Of a stretch of 64,000 bases of DNA, positions 46,812 through 60,615 are shown one piece after another. The translations under genes were made by a program, and so were the position numbers. Location of the stretch: contig NW_025062478.1 in NCBI RefSeq assembly GCF_000002995.4, positions 2,108,001 to 2,172,000 of the forward strand, read 5' to 3'. Source of the stretch: Brugia malayi (Eukaryota; Nematoda; Chromadorea; Rhabditida; Onchocercidae). The notes under the pieces are model-generated. The model was not told where the DNA came from. It saw nothing but the letters and a program-made list of their open reading frames with translations, and did no database searches. Within the stretch, counting starts at the first letter, position 1. Every line of letters begins with the position of its first letter.

Positions 46812-49800
46812 GTCAGCCATTTTTGCAAGGAAAATATGTGCATTTAATTTTTTTTCCTGTTTTTTAAATTTCAAATTTTTGTTTGATAAAAAGAAACGAA
46901 GAAGAGGAGAGAGAGAAAAAAAGGAGAGATTATATTGAATATTTCATCAATTATGCAATAATGATTAGTGTGTGAAATTTTTGCAGCTGTTTTGTATGTG
47001 AAAAGAAAAGGATAAGAAGATAAGAGAAGAGAAGAGAAGAAAAAATTAAAAAAAAAAAAGAAGAAAAAAGAGGTGAAAGATGATAATAAATAGGAATGGT
47101 AGAATTGATTGCGTAATAATCTCATGGATCGATCATTTGCGAATTCACTAATGAAAAAGGTCATTAATTAGAAATGGAATAAAGAAAAGAAAAAAGATGG
47201 TTAATTTATACTACTGATACGGTAGTAATCTGATTACTACCGTATCATTTCAACAATTTTCTTGTTCATTTGTTTTTAATTTTTTTTTTTTTTTTATAAA
47301 TAATAAAAATCATCGAAGAAAGTTTTTCTTCGTTTTTTCTTTTTCCTCTATTAAGAAAACAAATGTATTAAAAATCATTTCTTTCTTGGTGGTAATATTG
47401 ATAAAATAAGTAATGATGATAAATTGCTATTGTTGATGATAATAATTATTAAAAATAAATGATGTACTGTTTATTTATGATAGTGATGATAATGTGATAC
47501 TAAAAATTATAATATACGATATTAAAAATAATGATTAATCATGTATAACATTTATATAAACATTATCATCATTGTTATGTTTTGTTGTTGTTAATTTAGA
47601 AATTTTAGTTTTACCTTTTTTTTTGCTTTTTCTCGATAATTTTGTGGGAAAAAATAAAAGAATATGAAATGAAATATAGTAAAACTATGTATGTGTATAA
47701 ATAACAATACATGAATGATAAAGAAGTAACGTCATATGGTGGTGGCGCTATATGGATTACATTAAGCGCCCCAGAACAGATTGCTCATAAATCTTTACTT
47801 GTCCGCAACCACTCATTTCATACAACAAAAATACCATTGCATTTCGACTTCATCCAGCAGTAATGTGGAACATATGGGAAGAAAATTGGTATTGAAAAGA
47901 GAACAGATTTCAATGCAATGACATTTTCCGCTTTCGCGCAATATGGTCTAATCTTTCAAACCGAAGAGACAACAACAACAATAACAACAATTAACAAACA
48001 ACAAATAACAACAAAATGCAAGCATTGGTTAATATTTTGCTTCTAAAGGATCAACAAGAAAGTTCTCGTCAAATTCTGATCGTTGATCAAAGTTCAACTT
48101 TTCGTCTAATGTACTAGTAATGATAATTCAAACAATTTTTAGTCTCTCAATTAAAATCAATTAAAAGAAATGATAATACTAAATTAGTATATATTTTACA
48201 AGCGCTTTTCGAAATGATTATTTTGCCTTTTTAAATTAAAATTTACCAGTGATAGAGAAATTAGAGAAGTTATTCTTAGACTTTAAAAAAAAAGATGAAA
48301 TTAATGATATTTTGTCTTTGTTTTTAATCTGAAATTTAAATAAAGTGTAAAAGTTTAAGTTACAGATGGATTTTTGAGATTTGTCGTAATTTATTTTAAT
48401 TATTTAATAACTGAAAGTTGATTATTATAAACGAAAATTATTTGATCAACCTAGGGAAGTTAAAAACTTACAGACTTTTTATCTGTTGATTTACATTTTG
48501 CCTAATTTTATCTTAAACTTTTGATAATTTTTTTTTTGCTGAATTCCTCATCACTACTTTTGAGAGAAAGAATATTTAATAAAATAAAAAAGAAAAAATC
48601 AATAAATTATTTAATTTAAACTAACAAATTTAATAATTTAAATAAATCAAATAAATTGAAGTTGAAACTATAAAATTTAAATGAACCTAATAAAATTTAC
48701 AAAAATTCAGATGTATATTCATATAAACAAATGGTGCTTACTCCAATTTCTTGTCTCTTTTTTTTTTTTTTTGATTTCTTAAATTTGCTTAAGAAGCCAA
48801 ACAGACGGTTTTTAAAATAAATCCAGATACCAGATGGTATTTGAAAATTTCGAACGGATTTTCAAAATCCTTTGATCTTCACTTCTTTTTCTTCTTCTTT
48901 CTTCTATTTTAGCTTAAATTTAAATTTTAATTTAAATTTTCACTAGCCAGAATGCAATTAACATAATTGTTTGACATGAAAAGAAGTTAAAGATTAGAGC
49001 ATTTTCTTTTTTTTTTTTTTTTTTTTTTGATAATTAATTTAGATGAAATTTGGATGAAAATTTGAACCGCCTTCATGGAAAATTATTCATGAATGATTGG
49101 ATGGGTTAGAAATGGGCGAAAATAAGATGGGTTAATGTTGTTGGTGGGTAAATATAAACTGGGTGGAGCAAATCAAATATTTTCCACATCTTCCAACAAC
49201 AAATTACTAAGAGAAAATGGGTTGGAGGAATACGGTGTGAAGTAAATGCTACTAGCATATTTACACTTACTTAACATTTACTTTTGGGTAAAAAAATTGG
49301 AACGAATGAATTTTAATAAAATATAATTTAGAGAAATTTTTTTTTTTTTTGGATAACTAAACAACATTTTATTTTAATATTTTATTTTTTTTTTTTTTTT
49401 TTGCATAGGAAAAAAAAAGCTGCAAATTAATTTTAATGCATTACTTTTTTTCCTTCGTTCTTTTTTTCGTTTTTTTTTTTTTTTTTTTTTTTTTTTCTTG
49501 GAGTATTAATATTTTTGAGCATATTCTATTATTTCAAAAAAAATTTTTCATTTATATTAGATAAGAAATTTGAGACACTTTTGGGATATTACTAATGAAT
49601 AAATATCGAAAAACATTAATTGATCTATTTTTTTTTTTTAGTGTAATTATTTTTTGAAATATTTCAAACTTTTATTTTTTATGAACATTTCCGCATATTC
49701 ATTAATGTATTATTTATTAGTACAGTGAAATTTTTCCTTTTGGTAACTTAAATTCTATGAAAATTGATTTTCTGCCATCTTTGACTTTTTTTTCCATTTT

Positions 49801-50120
49801 TTAATAAGAAATAAATGACAGATATTTAATGCATTTATACTACTTTTCAAGGCTTTATTTTTGTTTCTATTCAAGTTATACTATATGTAGTCATGAAAAT
49901 TAATTAACTAATTTAATTGTTTTATCAAATTTTGTCGCTTCTTTTATTGAAATTTAAAATATCATTTATCATAAATGGAAATTTTTTTTCAGGAATTGGA
50001 ATAATATTGGCAAATGTTGCGATAATGCTTCAAAACTATTAAAATTCGAAATGAGAATTATGAATATTTCTCATATTATATGGACGATTTAATGCATAAT
50101 TATATAAAAATTGTGACAAA
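46812..50120. other. Upstream region of the egl-46-type gene
   Basis: Holds a perfect 16-bp inverted repeat (47215-47247). It also has a relatively GC-rich patch at 47720-48120 and another at 49060-49260 with several ATGGGTT/TGGGT motifs. The splice acceptor TTTTTTTTCAG ending at 49992 marks the 5' end of the leader exon (49993-50120), either by spliced-leader addition or by cis-splicing to an upstream non-coding exon. The frame at 46871-47164 is GA-tract noise. Confidence 0.5.
47215..47247. repeat. Perfect 16-bp inverted repeat with 1-base loop
   Basis: TGATACGGTAGTAATC, one T, then GATTACTACCGTATCA. It is essentially a palindrome and stands alone in AT-rich DNA. Confidence 0.9.
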
Positions 50121-53100
50121 ATGTCTATGAGTGATTTCTTGGTGCAACGTATTTTGGGTCTTAGGCCATCATCAGAAGTACCCTCAAATACCGTAAATGA
50201 GCGGAATGCATCATCGATAACGGTACCAAAGGTATCATCCGGAATGCATAATCTTCACCTTGTCACCAATAATCCGACCAGCCCAGTAATCGATTATACA
50301 ACAGCATTGCAACTTATGCAACTGCAAATGCTTTGCCAGCCAGGCCTTTTAAATTCATTTTTAAGTCAAATGGCCATAATGGGACAAGCCATGAACAGTA
50401 GCAACTCGAATAAGGTACGATAAAGTAATATAATGATTAGTCTAATCAAAAAACTATTAATTAAACTATATTTTTTAATCTGAACTTCTAATTAATTATT
50501 ACAATTTTGTCCTTATATTAGTAATATCAGTATTTACCTAAAAAAAAAAACCTTATATTAGTAATATCAAAAAAAAAATACTTTTTTTAGACTTTCAGAT
50601 GATATGTTATATTAAAATTTCGATTAAAGCAAAAAACAAGCATTGAAGTTTGAAAATAAAAACTTTCTTTCATCTCTACTAGAAATTTCTGCCCACATTT
50701 CTACCTAAGCATAAGTTTAAAGAATTTTCAAAAGTGATGGAATTTATTTGTTATCAATAATTAATGATTGTACCAATCATATTTTTGCTTTTAAAATACC
50801 AAATTTTATGATTTGCTAATAATTACGAGCTTCATTTTAAATTCAAATAATACTTACTATTTGAAAGATCACGAAAAATGCACTGTAATTTTGCAATAAT
50901 CACTTCAGAAATTATAAAGTTTATTTCAAAAAATTAAAACTTATAATTATTTTAAAAAAAAAAAAAAAAAATTATGAAAAAAAAAAATCTAAGCATTTCA
51001 TGAAATAAGAAGTTTAATTAGAATGAAAATGAATAAAATAATAGGTGAAAACATCAGTTGAAACATCAACGGATAGTTGCGTGGTACCAATACGTGAACG
51101 AAAACGACTTGCGTCACGTTGCTCTGATGATTTATCTTCAAAACGATCCAAAGTAATACGACGTTTAGTGGATGATTCAGAAACATGCTCACCTGTTTCG
51201 GGAATGTTTATAAAAGTATGTTTATTAATTAATTTTAATATTTAATTAATAAATATTGTATATTTTGATAAATGAAAAAGTTAATTAATCAAATTATTTA
51301 TGGTAAAATGATAAGATGTAAAATTCATTGTATAAATGATGAAATTTATGCAAAAAGTTAAGAAAATTAAAAAACAAAACTAACTTAAACGTTTAAGAAA
51401 ATTTAATATTTTGAGAAAATTAAAATAATTGAACAAAAAAAAAATATTATTCCTAAAAAGAAATTTTGGTTTAGATAAATTTAAAAAATTTGATTATTAC
51501 AGTACAATATTTTTGCTTTCTTTTTTGTTTCAGAAAAAAAAAAAAAAAAAACAAAGCTCAACTATTTTCATCAATTTTTAATAAAATAAAATTTCATTAA
51601 TTTTTGAAATAGAATTTTAGAAAAGCGCAAATTGCAGGAAGCATCATCTTTACCGCCACCTGATGAGTTACAAGCAGCGGCAGATTTAGATGAGACTGCT
51701 GTTTTTGTTAATGTTTCGGAAGAAAGTCGACGTAAAATTGAACAAATTACGAATATCATTGGTGATTGTATATGTGCCTTGTGCAAAGTAATCATTTAAT
51801 AAAATTTTTGAGTTTAATTTATTTTAATTAAATTACATTGGTTAATTATATTTAACTTATTTATTTAATTCTTATTATTATTTATGTATTTATTTGAAGA
51901 ATATTTAATAATGCATTTTAGGTTTTATTTCAATTTTCTTTTCCTCTTTTCTACACTTTAAAATTTTGTTTGAATGCTTGGAAATTTACAAAAAAAAAAA
52001 GAAAAAAAAAATTATTATTAAAATTTTTATTCATAAAATATGAAAGTTTTATAGCTATTTTTAAAATTAGTAAACAACAAAAACAATAATAAATATAAAT
52101 AAATCAAATTTATTAGGTTCGATACGACGACGTATTCCGATTAGCACAACATCGATGTCCACGTATCATTCATGAAGAATATCGTTGTCCGGAATGTGAT
52201 AAGGTTATCATGATGAATTATCACTTATTATCATATTTATAAATGACATGGAACAAATTATTAATTACTAATATTATTAATTACTACTAAATAAAATTAT
52301 CTATGTTTATTGAATAAATTTTGATTATTAAATAAAATTTTTAATTAGATATAAGTTTATTAGAGAGTCTATTAGATAAAATTATATATGATCAAATTAT
52401 TAATTATTAAATCATCAATTACATATTGGACAAAATTAAATATATTTTTCAAAAAATAAATTTACAATTTCAATCATTAAACTATTCCATTTAATTCAAT
52501 TATTGTTGAAAATTTCTGATAATATTCAAAAATAGTTTAACTTCCTTTTTTGCTTGTTTGTTTGTTTGTTTGTCTAAGCATAAACCGAGAAATTTTTCAT
52601 TACTTTCATTTTATTTATTTATTTTTTAATTTCATTTTTTTAAAGAATCTAACTAATAACATTTTAATCTTTTTTTTTTTTTTTTTTTTTTGTTTATATG
52701 CCAAAAGAATATATAAGATTTTAATAAAACAGTGAGTGGAATTTATTATTTTATTAGATTTTAATTTCATTTTTATTTTATTATTTAACTTTTTTAACAG
52801 ATAAAATTAGTCTTTTTTTTTTACCTTTTTTTTCCTTTCTTTTTTTAAATAAGCGTAACTAATCAAAGAATATAAGCAAGCATATCTTATCATCAAATAT
52901 GACTAACAAATCATGTAGTAACCAAATAAACTGACCGTTTGTTCATTCTTTATCGCATCCAGAATCCATAATTAAGTGGCAGGTGCATGCGGGGAATTGG
53001 ATGGGTTCAGAGCGGTTGCTTACCCATTTGGGTAAGCAAAATGCAACTGAAATGATGATAAAATAATGTCATACATCTAATTGTTGTATAAAATATAACA

Positions 53101-54187
53101 TTTAATGAAAAATTAAAAAAAATAAATAAATAAATAAAAAGATAAAAAAAAAAAAGTTAAAAAGATAGGTCAAAATGAGAGATACTTCTTGACCTTACCA
53201 CCCACTGATTATTATTCGTTTGTTTTTGTTTTTTTTTTAGGCTCTTCGTTTTTTTGTTTCTTTTCTTTTCTCTTCTAATTTTTTTCAAGTATCCGTTAGC
53301 ATTTCTTTTATCATTTTACCACCCATTGTTAAAGAAATCTTTGATGAACGCATAATTATTGTATACTTTAAATTGGGTTAATTCTAATATTACATATGTA
53401 TATTGTTGATTAATCATATTAGAATTTGATATTTTGTAAACAACAAATATCAATAAACTCACAAAGTTTGCATAATAAATTCAACTTTACTTCTTTTATC
53501 TTATATAAAGCAAAATTATCTCATTTCATCAAAATATATCGCTTTTTTTTTACATTTCGGTGTTTTATTTTATATTTTGTTAATGTCTTATAGATTCCCA
53601 TATTAATATAACTTTTTTTTTTTCCAAAGTATAAACAAAAATTTAAAAATAATATATAGTAAATGATGAGGTATTTTAGGATTCTCTTTTAATTGATGTG
53701 TGATAAAAAAATAAGTTTAAATATATATAATTTAAAATGATTTTAGTTTGAAATGGTTTAGAGTAAGTTTAAATTTAAATTAATTAATAATATAACTGAA
53801 TTATAAATGAAAATAACTAATGACAATTAATTATATTTTTATTATCAATGAGAAATTTTTCATTCATTTTTTTTTTTTTCATTTCAGGTATTCAGTTGTC
53901 CTGCAAATTTAGCATCACATCGCCGTTGGCATAAACCACGCGGAAATGATCCGGTAGCTGCCGCATCATCACAATCTTCTCTTTCCGCTTCCATAAATAC
54001 CTTCATGTGTGCAACCTGTTCCGTAACATTTGATACTAAAAAAGCTTTCAAATTACATTCCGCACATTGCTCAACCATTCTTTCCAATAATTCTAGTCAT
54101 TCTCAAAATCATTTCTTAAATTTATTACAACATAACACTTCATCAAATTTAAAATCTAAAACAGAACAACGAAAAATTTGCATATAA
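50121..54187 (+). CDS. egl-46: EGL-46 / INSM-family zinc-finger transcription factor
   Basis: Five exons: 50121-50414, 51045-51215, 51638-51787, 52117-52203 and 53888-54187, giving 333 residues. The N-terminus [10 protein letters not shown] recalls a SNAG-type repressor motif. Residues about 115-135 hold basic nuclear-localisation-like clusters (RERKRL, SKRSK). Finger 1 (C201-x2-C204-x12-H217) is degenerate and split by an intron after CALCK. Finger 2 is canonical, C229-x2-C232-x12-H245-x3-H249, within [26 protein letters not shown], the signature of INSM1/EGL-46. Finger 3 is C275-x2-C278-x12-H291 with H294 or C295. Known relatives end neuroblast division and promote neuronal differentiation. 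The exon 3 acceptor is uncertain: two upstream AGs (51612, 51620) break the phase with exon 2, while ATTGCAG at 51637 keeps it. The leader exon has several upstream ATGs. Confidence 0.9.
50511..50569. repeat. Short direct repeat in egl-46 intron 1
   Basis: CCTTATATTAGTAATATCA occurs at 50511-50529 and again at 50551-50569, 40 bases apart. Each copy contains the near-palindrome ATATTAGTAATAT. Confidence 0.8.
53016..53039. repeat. 11-bp inverted repeat in egl-46 intron 4
   Basis: TTGCTTACCCA, TT, TGGGTAAGCAA lies in the GC-richest part of a 1.7-kb intron (52930-53045). The same patch contains GGATGGGTTCAG, and related ATGGGTT motifs occur upstream of the gene. Confidence 0.8.
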
Positions 54188-56199
54188 TTAAGAAATTAAC
54201 ATTAAATTGTGCAAATATATTTATTAGTATAATTGAAATATTATTTAAAATTTAATCGTTTTCTTTTTCTTTTTTTGCTTATATCAAATTTTATTTCAAT
54301 CTTTCTACCTCATTTGTTTAATTTCATTTTTCTCTTAATCATGTAATTAATTTGGTAATGGAATACTTACTTCATCTTACCATTTCTGATCTATTAACAA
54401 ATAATTTAGCTCATTCATTTCATTACAAATAAATTCCATTTTTTTTTTTTTTTTTAAAATTGTGCAACGAGTTTTCACTGCATCAATTTGATTAATTCAT
54501 AAATCGTAAATATTATAATCATTCAGGATAATCATTTCTGTATTATTTCTAGGATATGCTATTACTGAATATTTGTATTTGATCTTTTTATAAATCAAAT
54601 TTTTTATCAAAGAATAAAAAATCAAGTTTTTATCACAAAAAATATTTAGCAATTATAGTAATCTTTTATCTTTTTTTTTTTTTTTTTTTTCAAACTTTTT
54701 ATTTTTTAATTCATTTTGTTTTTCTTTTTTTCTTTCTCATGTTTGCTTATTTTAAAATTTTTAACTATTAATCATAATTAAAATATTACATTTTTTTGAG
54801 CAATAAATATCGATGTAAAGTTATACATATAATATGCTAATGAATGCTGAGTATTTCTTAGTCAATTGTACATATATACCAATTATTATCAATTAATCAT
54901 TGATGAAGTACTAATGAACTGTAATATTTCTAATTACTATTATGTACAACTATTTGATCTTTGATCATACTAATATTAGCTATTAATTTAGCTAATATTT
55001 TTATTGTCAATGAGAAAAAAGAGGAAAGAATTATAATATTGGTAATAGTTGTAATAGTAGTAATAAGGAATGAAGATAACACCTGCTCTCATCTTTTTTT
55101 TTTTTTTTTTTTTTTTGCATTTTTCTTCAATGTAATTTTATAATGACCTCTTGTGACCAAAGCTATAATCATCGTTTCGCTTTTTTTGCATACAATAATT
55201 TGAATAACCTTAATTTACCGCAGTTGATTGTGATGGAGAAAGAGAGAGAAAGAAGGAGAGAGGGGGAGAGAGGGAGAGAGAGAAAAGAAAAATTATTTGC
55301 AATTTAGAAAAAGTATTTGAGGAAAAAGTGCAAATATTGTTGAATATTTTAAATTTAGTGAAATAAAATAAAAAGAAAAAAATTGTTGAAATCTTCCTAA
55401 AATTTCATTTTCCTTTCTTTCTTTTTTTTTTCTCTCAAGTTTATAAATGTAAAAAAAAAAAAAAAAATAATCTGATTAAAATTTTTAAATTTTACTATAT
55501 TCAATGATATATTAAAAAGAAGTTATTAAATTAACCATTGTTAAATGTATCAAAAATAAAAAGAAAGAAAGGATAAAATTGCTAGAATTGAATTTTGTAT
55601 TGAAATTATGCAAAGTTGCAAAATTGTTATTATTATTCATGTTACAATATATTATAGTGAATTGTATTGCTTCTGTTGAATAAATCATTCTTTTATACAT
55701 TTTTTCTCTCTTTTTTAATTAATAATTATCATTTCATTTAGGAAATCAGTAATAAATTTCAAAAATGAAACCAAATTACAAAATATATTTTTAAATGAAG
55801 CAAAAAAGTAGTTTAAGTATTTGTTATAAGTTAAAATAAAAAGATTATTAGTTAATTAATTATATGATAACAGTGTGAAACTTTCTACAAAAATAATATT
55901 AAATCGTTACACTTGTCGTAATCTTTGACTAGTCAAAACTGACTAATTAATTAAGGAATTAATTTAAATTATTACTTCAATATTCTTTTTACCTTAATTT
56001 TATAATAATATATGAAAGTTTTATCTTTGTTGTATAATATCTTTCAGATAATCACTAAACTAACTGATAACACTCAAATATGTTAACTTAGCTGATATCT
56101 CTCTCAAATGGACAATTAACTGCATTAATTGCTTATTTAAATAATTCAACTTCCCTTCTTTTTCAAACTCTCGTACCGTTATCTGGTGTGAGAATAAAT

Positions 56200-56293
56200 T
56201 GAATGAATGAATGAATAACTGAGTGATTGAATGATTGATTGAATGAATGATTGAATGAATGAATGAATGAATGAACGAATGGATGAATGAATG
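56200..56293. repeat. (TGAA)n tetranucleotide microsatellite
   Basis: About 94 bases of GAATGAAT units with occasional GATT, GAGT and GGAT interruptions. Confidence 0.9.
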
Positions 56294-58299
56294 TTAAACA
56301 TATCTAACTAGCCTTGACATCATCACTAGAACTACTACATTTAGATGGTAGTCAAATTAGACGTAATTACAGAATTCATCACTAAATACTTTCCAAGAAG
56401 TCAACAACACAACAGTATTATTAATGATGATGAAAATGGATAAATAAAAGAGAATAAGAGAGAGAAAGAGAGGGAGAGAGGGAGAGGGAAAGAGCAAAGA
56501 AGAAGAGAACTTTTTACTGTAAACTTTTGTTATGAGTATGAAATAAAATTATATTTCAAAAATAATAAATAGATACTGTTATTTAAATTGATGTTTATGC
56601 TATAAGTAAGTTTTCCCTCTTTGTTTTTTTTTTTTTTTTTTTTTCTTCCTCTTTAGATTTTATGAAATTTTTTAAAAATATACTCTAAAACTACAGAAAA
56701 TAAATTTTTTTTTTTTTTTGATAGTTTAACTTTTCTTATATATGATGAATGAAATGAAAAATTAATTTTTGTTAAATTTTGAATAAAGATGACAATCATG
56801 TAATATTATTGAAATGAGCAGATGGCATGAAGTAAAGAGAGCAGAATGATATCCGAGAATATTTATATTTCCATTGAACATCTTTAGTTTTCCTCTTGTA
56901 ATATTATCCTTATTAATAATTAAATAATCTCTAACGAGAAGCAATAAGACGAAAATAAAATCATTTATCATTTTTAAGATTGTTTCAATCATCTTTATTT
57001 CACTTAGAATTAATATAATTTATTCATTTAATGCCATTTTATTTTTAACGATCATTATTAGATAGAAAAGAAAAATAATTAATAAAATTTAAATGAATTA
57101 TTGAACATAGAATAAACATAAAAAATTATATAATAATAACCATTATAATAAACATCATTAAGTGAAATGGTATTAAATGAATAATTAAGAAAATTCCGAT
57201 TTTAAAATAATTTAAATTTATTTGTATATACATTATGCAGTGCTTGTATTAAAATGTATTCAATTTTATTCCATAAAAAAATGAATGATTTAAATGAAAT
57301 TCAAATGGTTTTGCAAAAAATAAAGAGATTTCAATGCCAAAAAGGAGAAAAAAAAATGTGAAAAATTCGATTGAATTTTTTTTTTTTAAATTTTTTTTCT
57401 TAAACCAATAAATCTACTAAAAATAGTAAAATTCTTTCTGTCATTTAACATTTCAACTAATAATCAATCAAATTATAAAAAATTCTCATTGCTAAAGTTT
57501 TTGCTAATGCTTAAAGAAAGTAACACTCAGCAGTAATAAAAATGAAAATTTTAATAAATTAGCAATTTATTTCCTTCTTTTGCTCTCTCTCTCTCTCTCA
57601 CATTTCATAAAAATTTTTAAAAAGTTTTTCTGTCATCAAAAAGATTGGACGAATGCATAATAAATTGCATTCTCGAATAGAATTTATTTCAATTTATGCT
57701 GTGAGGCATATCTTTTTAGTGGAAAATTAGACATTTTTGAATGAATTATAGTATTTTATTTACTAAAAGTATCATTTAAAGATAAAAAGTATTTCAAACC
57801 AAAGAAAAAAACTATAATTACTGAGCTAACAAATAATTAAGAATTAAGTAAAATTTATCAATAAAATAACTGTTGAAAAGATGTCACCGAAAAACTTTAG
57901 GATCCAATTTTCTCTTCAGAGTCATGAAAGGTTTAATTTATTTATTAAAAATCAAGAATCACTTAAAATCATGAAGGAAAAATAAGGGTACGATATGAGT
58001 AAAGTATAATGAAGTAAGTTTTCCGAAACAAAACAAAAAATGGATTCAGGTATTTCAATACAATAATACTTTCCAGTTACAATTTTTAGAAATTCTTAAC
58101 TTTGCAATTTTTCAAATTTTTATACTTTCTCAAACAAATGTGTAATAATACTGAAACAGTTAAAAAAGAAAGAAAAAAAAAAAAAAAAAAAAAAAAAAAA
58201 ACGAATTATACAGATAAATGCATATTTTAAAGTTCATTAATAGTACTTTATTATTGTCATTGATTGTAATACAGCAAAATCGTAAGATTTAAGATGACC

Positions 58300-58303
<4 letters not shown>

Positions 58304-58334
<31 letters not shown>
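58304..58334. repeat. (GA)n run in the CZIB 3' UTR
   Basis: An uninterrupted GA run on the plus strand, (CT)n in the mRNA, beginning 12 bases after the CZIB stop codon. An overlapping long frame (58289-58492) is a shadow of the last CZIB exon plus this repeat. Confidence 0.9.
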
Positions 58335-58339
<5 letters not shown>

Positions 58340-58346
58340 CACTTCT

Positions 58347-60615
58347 TTATTGCTTTCGGCAAAACACAAACCGACATTGAATTTCATTAATTTCAGTTGG
58401 TTGTGCTGCTTTCTCATCGTAATCCACCCATTCCTTAATTCAAAATTATAACAATACGATTTGAACTTCATTATTTCAAATGCATTCAACAATTAAAACA
58501 ATAATAATAACAGTAATATGAATGATTTTAAAAGATTTTCTCAAATTATAATCATTAATTGTTGCAATACATCAATTGATGTTTCATGATGACAACAATC
58601 AAATTATTCTATTTAATCTAATTCTTTCTTATTTAATCAAACCATTTATAATCTTAACTGCAATTATTTTATTTGCACATCAAAATTATGTAAATTAAAA
58701 GAACAAAGTAAAAATCTTTTCAGGAAATAAAAACAGAATAAAATGGCCCAACAGAAAATGAAATGAAACATCCTGTGATATCATTATAAAATATTACTTT
58801 CGCCCCTCCAAAAAAAAAAAAAAAAAAATGAAACAATATAAATATGTTTAATTGCTGTACATGTATCAATGATAAGTTAAGATTTACTTTCATAAAATTC
58901 GTCTTTAAACATCGATTATGTAAATTAAAAGAGTAAGTGAAAACCTTTTCAGTAAGATCAATATTTTCGAAAACAGTTGCTGATTCAATTCCAATAGCTT
59001 GCCATCCCGACTAAAATTATGACTTATATTATAGAAACAACATTACATAAATAAATATCAGTATAAAAACAAGCAATACAATAAACTACTAATAAATCAA
59101 TTTTAAAGACTAAGCATTACGTATACTTTAGTAATACTACTTAACTCCATAATATTACAAATTATTTATTAATTTAAATATTTACTTATCCTGTTATTTA
59201 ACTTATTATTACTTATTATTTAACGCTTAAGTATGAATTTTAAAATAAGAAAAAAGAACAAAAACAAAAAAACAAACTCGTGGATCAAAATCAGTTGGTT
59301 CCAAGCCACGACAATCAAATTTAATCAATTCACTGTAATCATCACTGCTTGTATACGGTTGAAATGAATCTTTGATAATTTCTGTAGAAATACTACCATT
59401 ATATATCAAAAGGAATAAACTCAAATTTTAATTCATTTTCATTGCATCATATAATTAGCATATATTAATGCTAAAAAAAAAGAATTTCTTTTTTAAAAAT
59501 TAAAATAGAAAATTTTGAAAGCAACTACACAATATAATTTCAAATATAACTTCTGATAAATCCTATCCTATAAAATTATCACAAGAAATTACTTACCGAG
59601 CGAATTTATCCTGCTACATAATTTACACTTTCCTAATATATTTGCAACTCCTCTGCTTCCAGGCATATTAAACTTTTCCTGAAAAAATTTCTTCAATTTG
59701 AATAAAAAAAACATATATTCATATTTTTTTTTAATTTTTTTTTTTTCAACTTCTATCATTTCATTAAACCATAAGCTGATCATTTCGCATTTCATAATTA
59801 CAATCATAATTTTACAACAACAACAAACAACTTACCTCTTCAACAACATATTGCCAATGTGCTGGTTCCTCACCACAATTCGTACATTTTAACTGTAATA
59901 TTTATAATTATCGCTGATAAATCTTGAATCTCTACTAAAATATATGATAAAATCTTTATGATGAAAATATGACTCATGATAGATGATAAATGGTATGTGA
60001 TAAAAAATGATATATGACAAAAATACATGATGATAAGGATTTCTACAATCTAATTCTGTTAAAATTTCAGCATTAAAAAGATTAAAAGATGATGTAATAT
60101 TAGTAGTAGTATTATTTTCATCAGAAAGTTAGAGTTAATATTAGACCTAATATTACTTAGAACTTAGAATTATGAATCACTCAAATTCATCGGTAATTGA
60201 TAACCACCCTGCATTATGATTTGTGGAATATTCACGATAGTAGGTCAGTCACTACATATTTTTTACCATAAAATTTCATATCTATAATTTGTGTTTTTTG
60301 TTTTCTCTCTCTCTCTCTCATCAGTAATTACAACCACCTTGCAAAATCTTTTTTTTCTCTCTCTCTCTCTTTGGAATATTAAATGGAAAAATGTCATGAA
60401 ACCTTTAAATGCCATCGAAATTTGCTCCAATCACCCATTGGTTGCAATGAAGTTACATTCACCATATTGGCTTTCAGTTGTAACGCAATAATAGGCTAAA
60501 AATAAATTTGAATTTTTATAGAAAAATTTATTTTTTCATAAATTGCCAAAGAAATAAAAAGCTTAGAAAATGAAATGTAAAGCCTAAAATTTAAATGAAA
60601 ATAGAAACTTACCAT
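58347..60615 (-). CDS. CXXC zinc-binding protein, UPF0587/CZIB (C1orf123) family
   Basis: Seven coding exons in transcript order: 60615-60613 (the ATG alone), 60495-60403, 59892-59836, 59678-59597, 59381-59278, 59010-58945 and 58433-58347. They encode 163 residues, close to the roughly 160 of human CZIB. Conserved blocks are IALQLKAN, FRWHLKLKCTNCGEEPAHWQY, KCKLCSRINS, FDCRGLEPTDFDP, the SGW...GIES...NIDLTEKEWVDYDEKA stretch and a final FVFC. Zinc-type CXXC pairs are C35/C38 and C69/C72. Family members are small cytosolic/nuclear proteins of poorly known function. The start was chosen because GCTATG followed by GTAAGT gives M-PIIALQ in phase, after a CTTTTTAG acceptor (exon edge 60644). An out-of-frame ATG sits five bases upstream. 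It lies head-to-tail behind the GTPase gene. Confidence 0.92.

Larger units (their letters stand above)
54188..58346. other. Intergenic region between convergent genes
   Basis: 3' flanks of egl-46 and the CZIB gene. It contains GA tracts (55241-55283, 56458-56490), a TGAA tetranucleotide array (56200-56293), a CT tract (57580-57600) and an A run of more than 30 bases ending at 58200. A TTTATT (AATAAA on the minus strand) at 58247-58252 fits the CZIB transcript end. No exon or RNA gene recognised. Confidence 0.5.

Noticed and set aside
46871..47164. 97-residue minus-strand frame with Phe runs
   Set aside because: GA-rich tract translated in reverse.
58289..58492. 67-residue minus-strand frame
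   Set aside because: A different frame over the last CZIB exon plus the GA microsatellite; the real exon frame ends at 58347.
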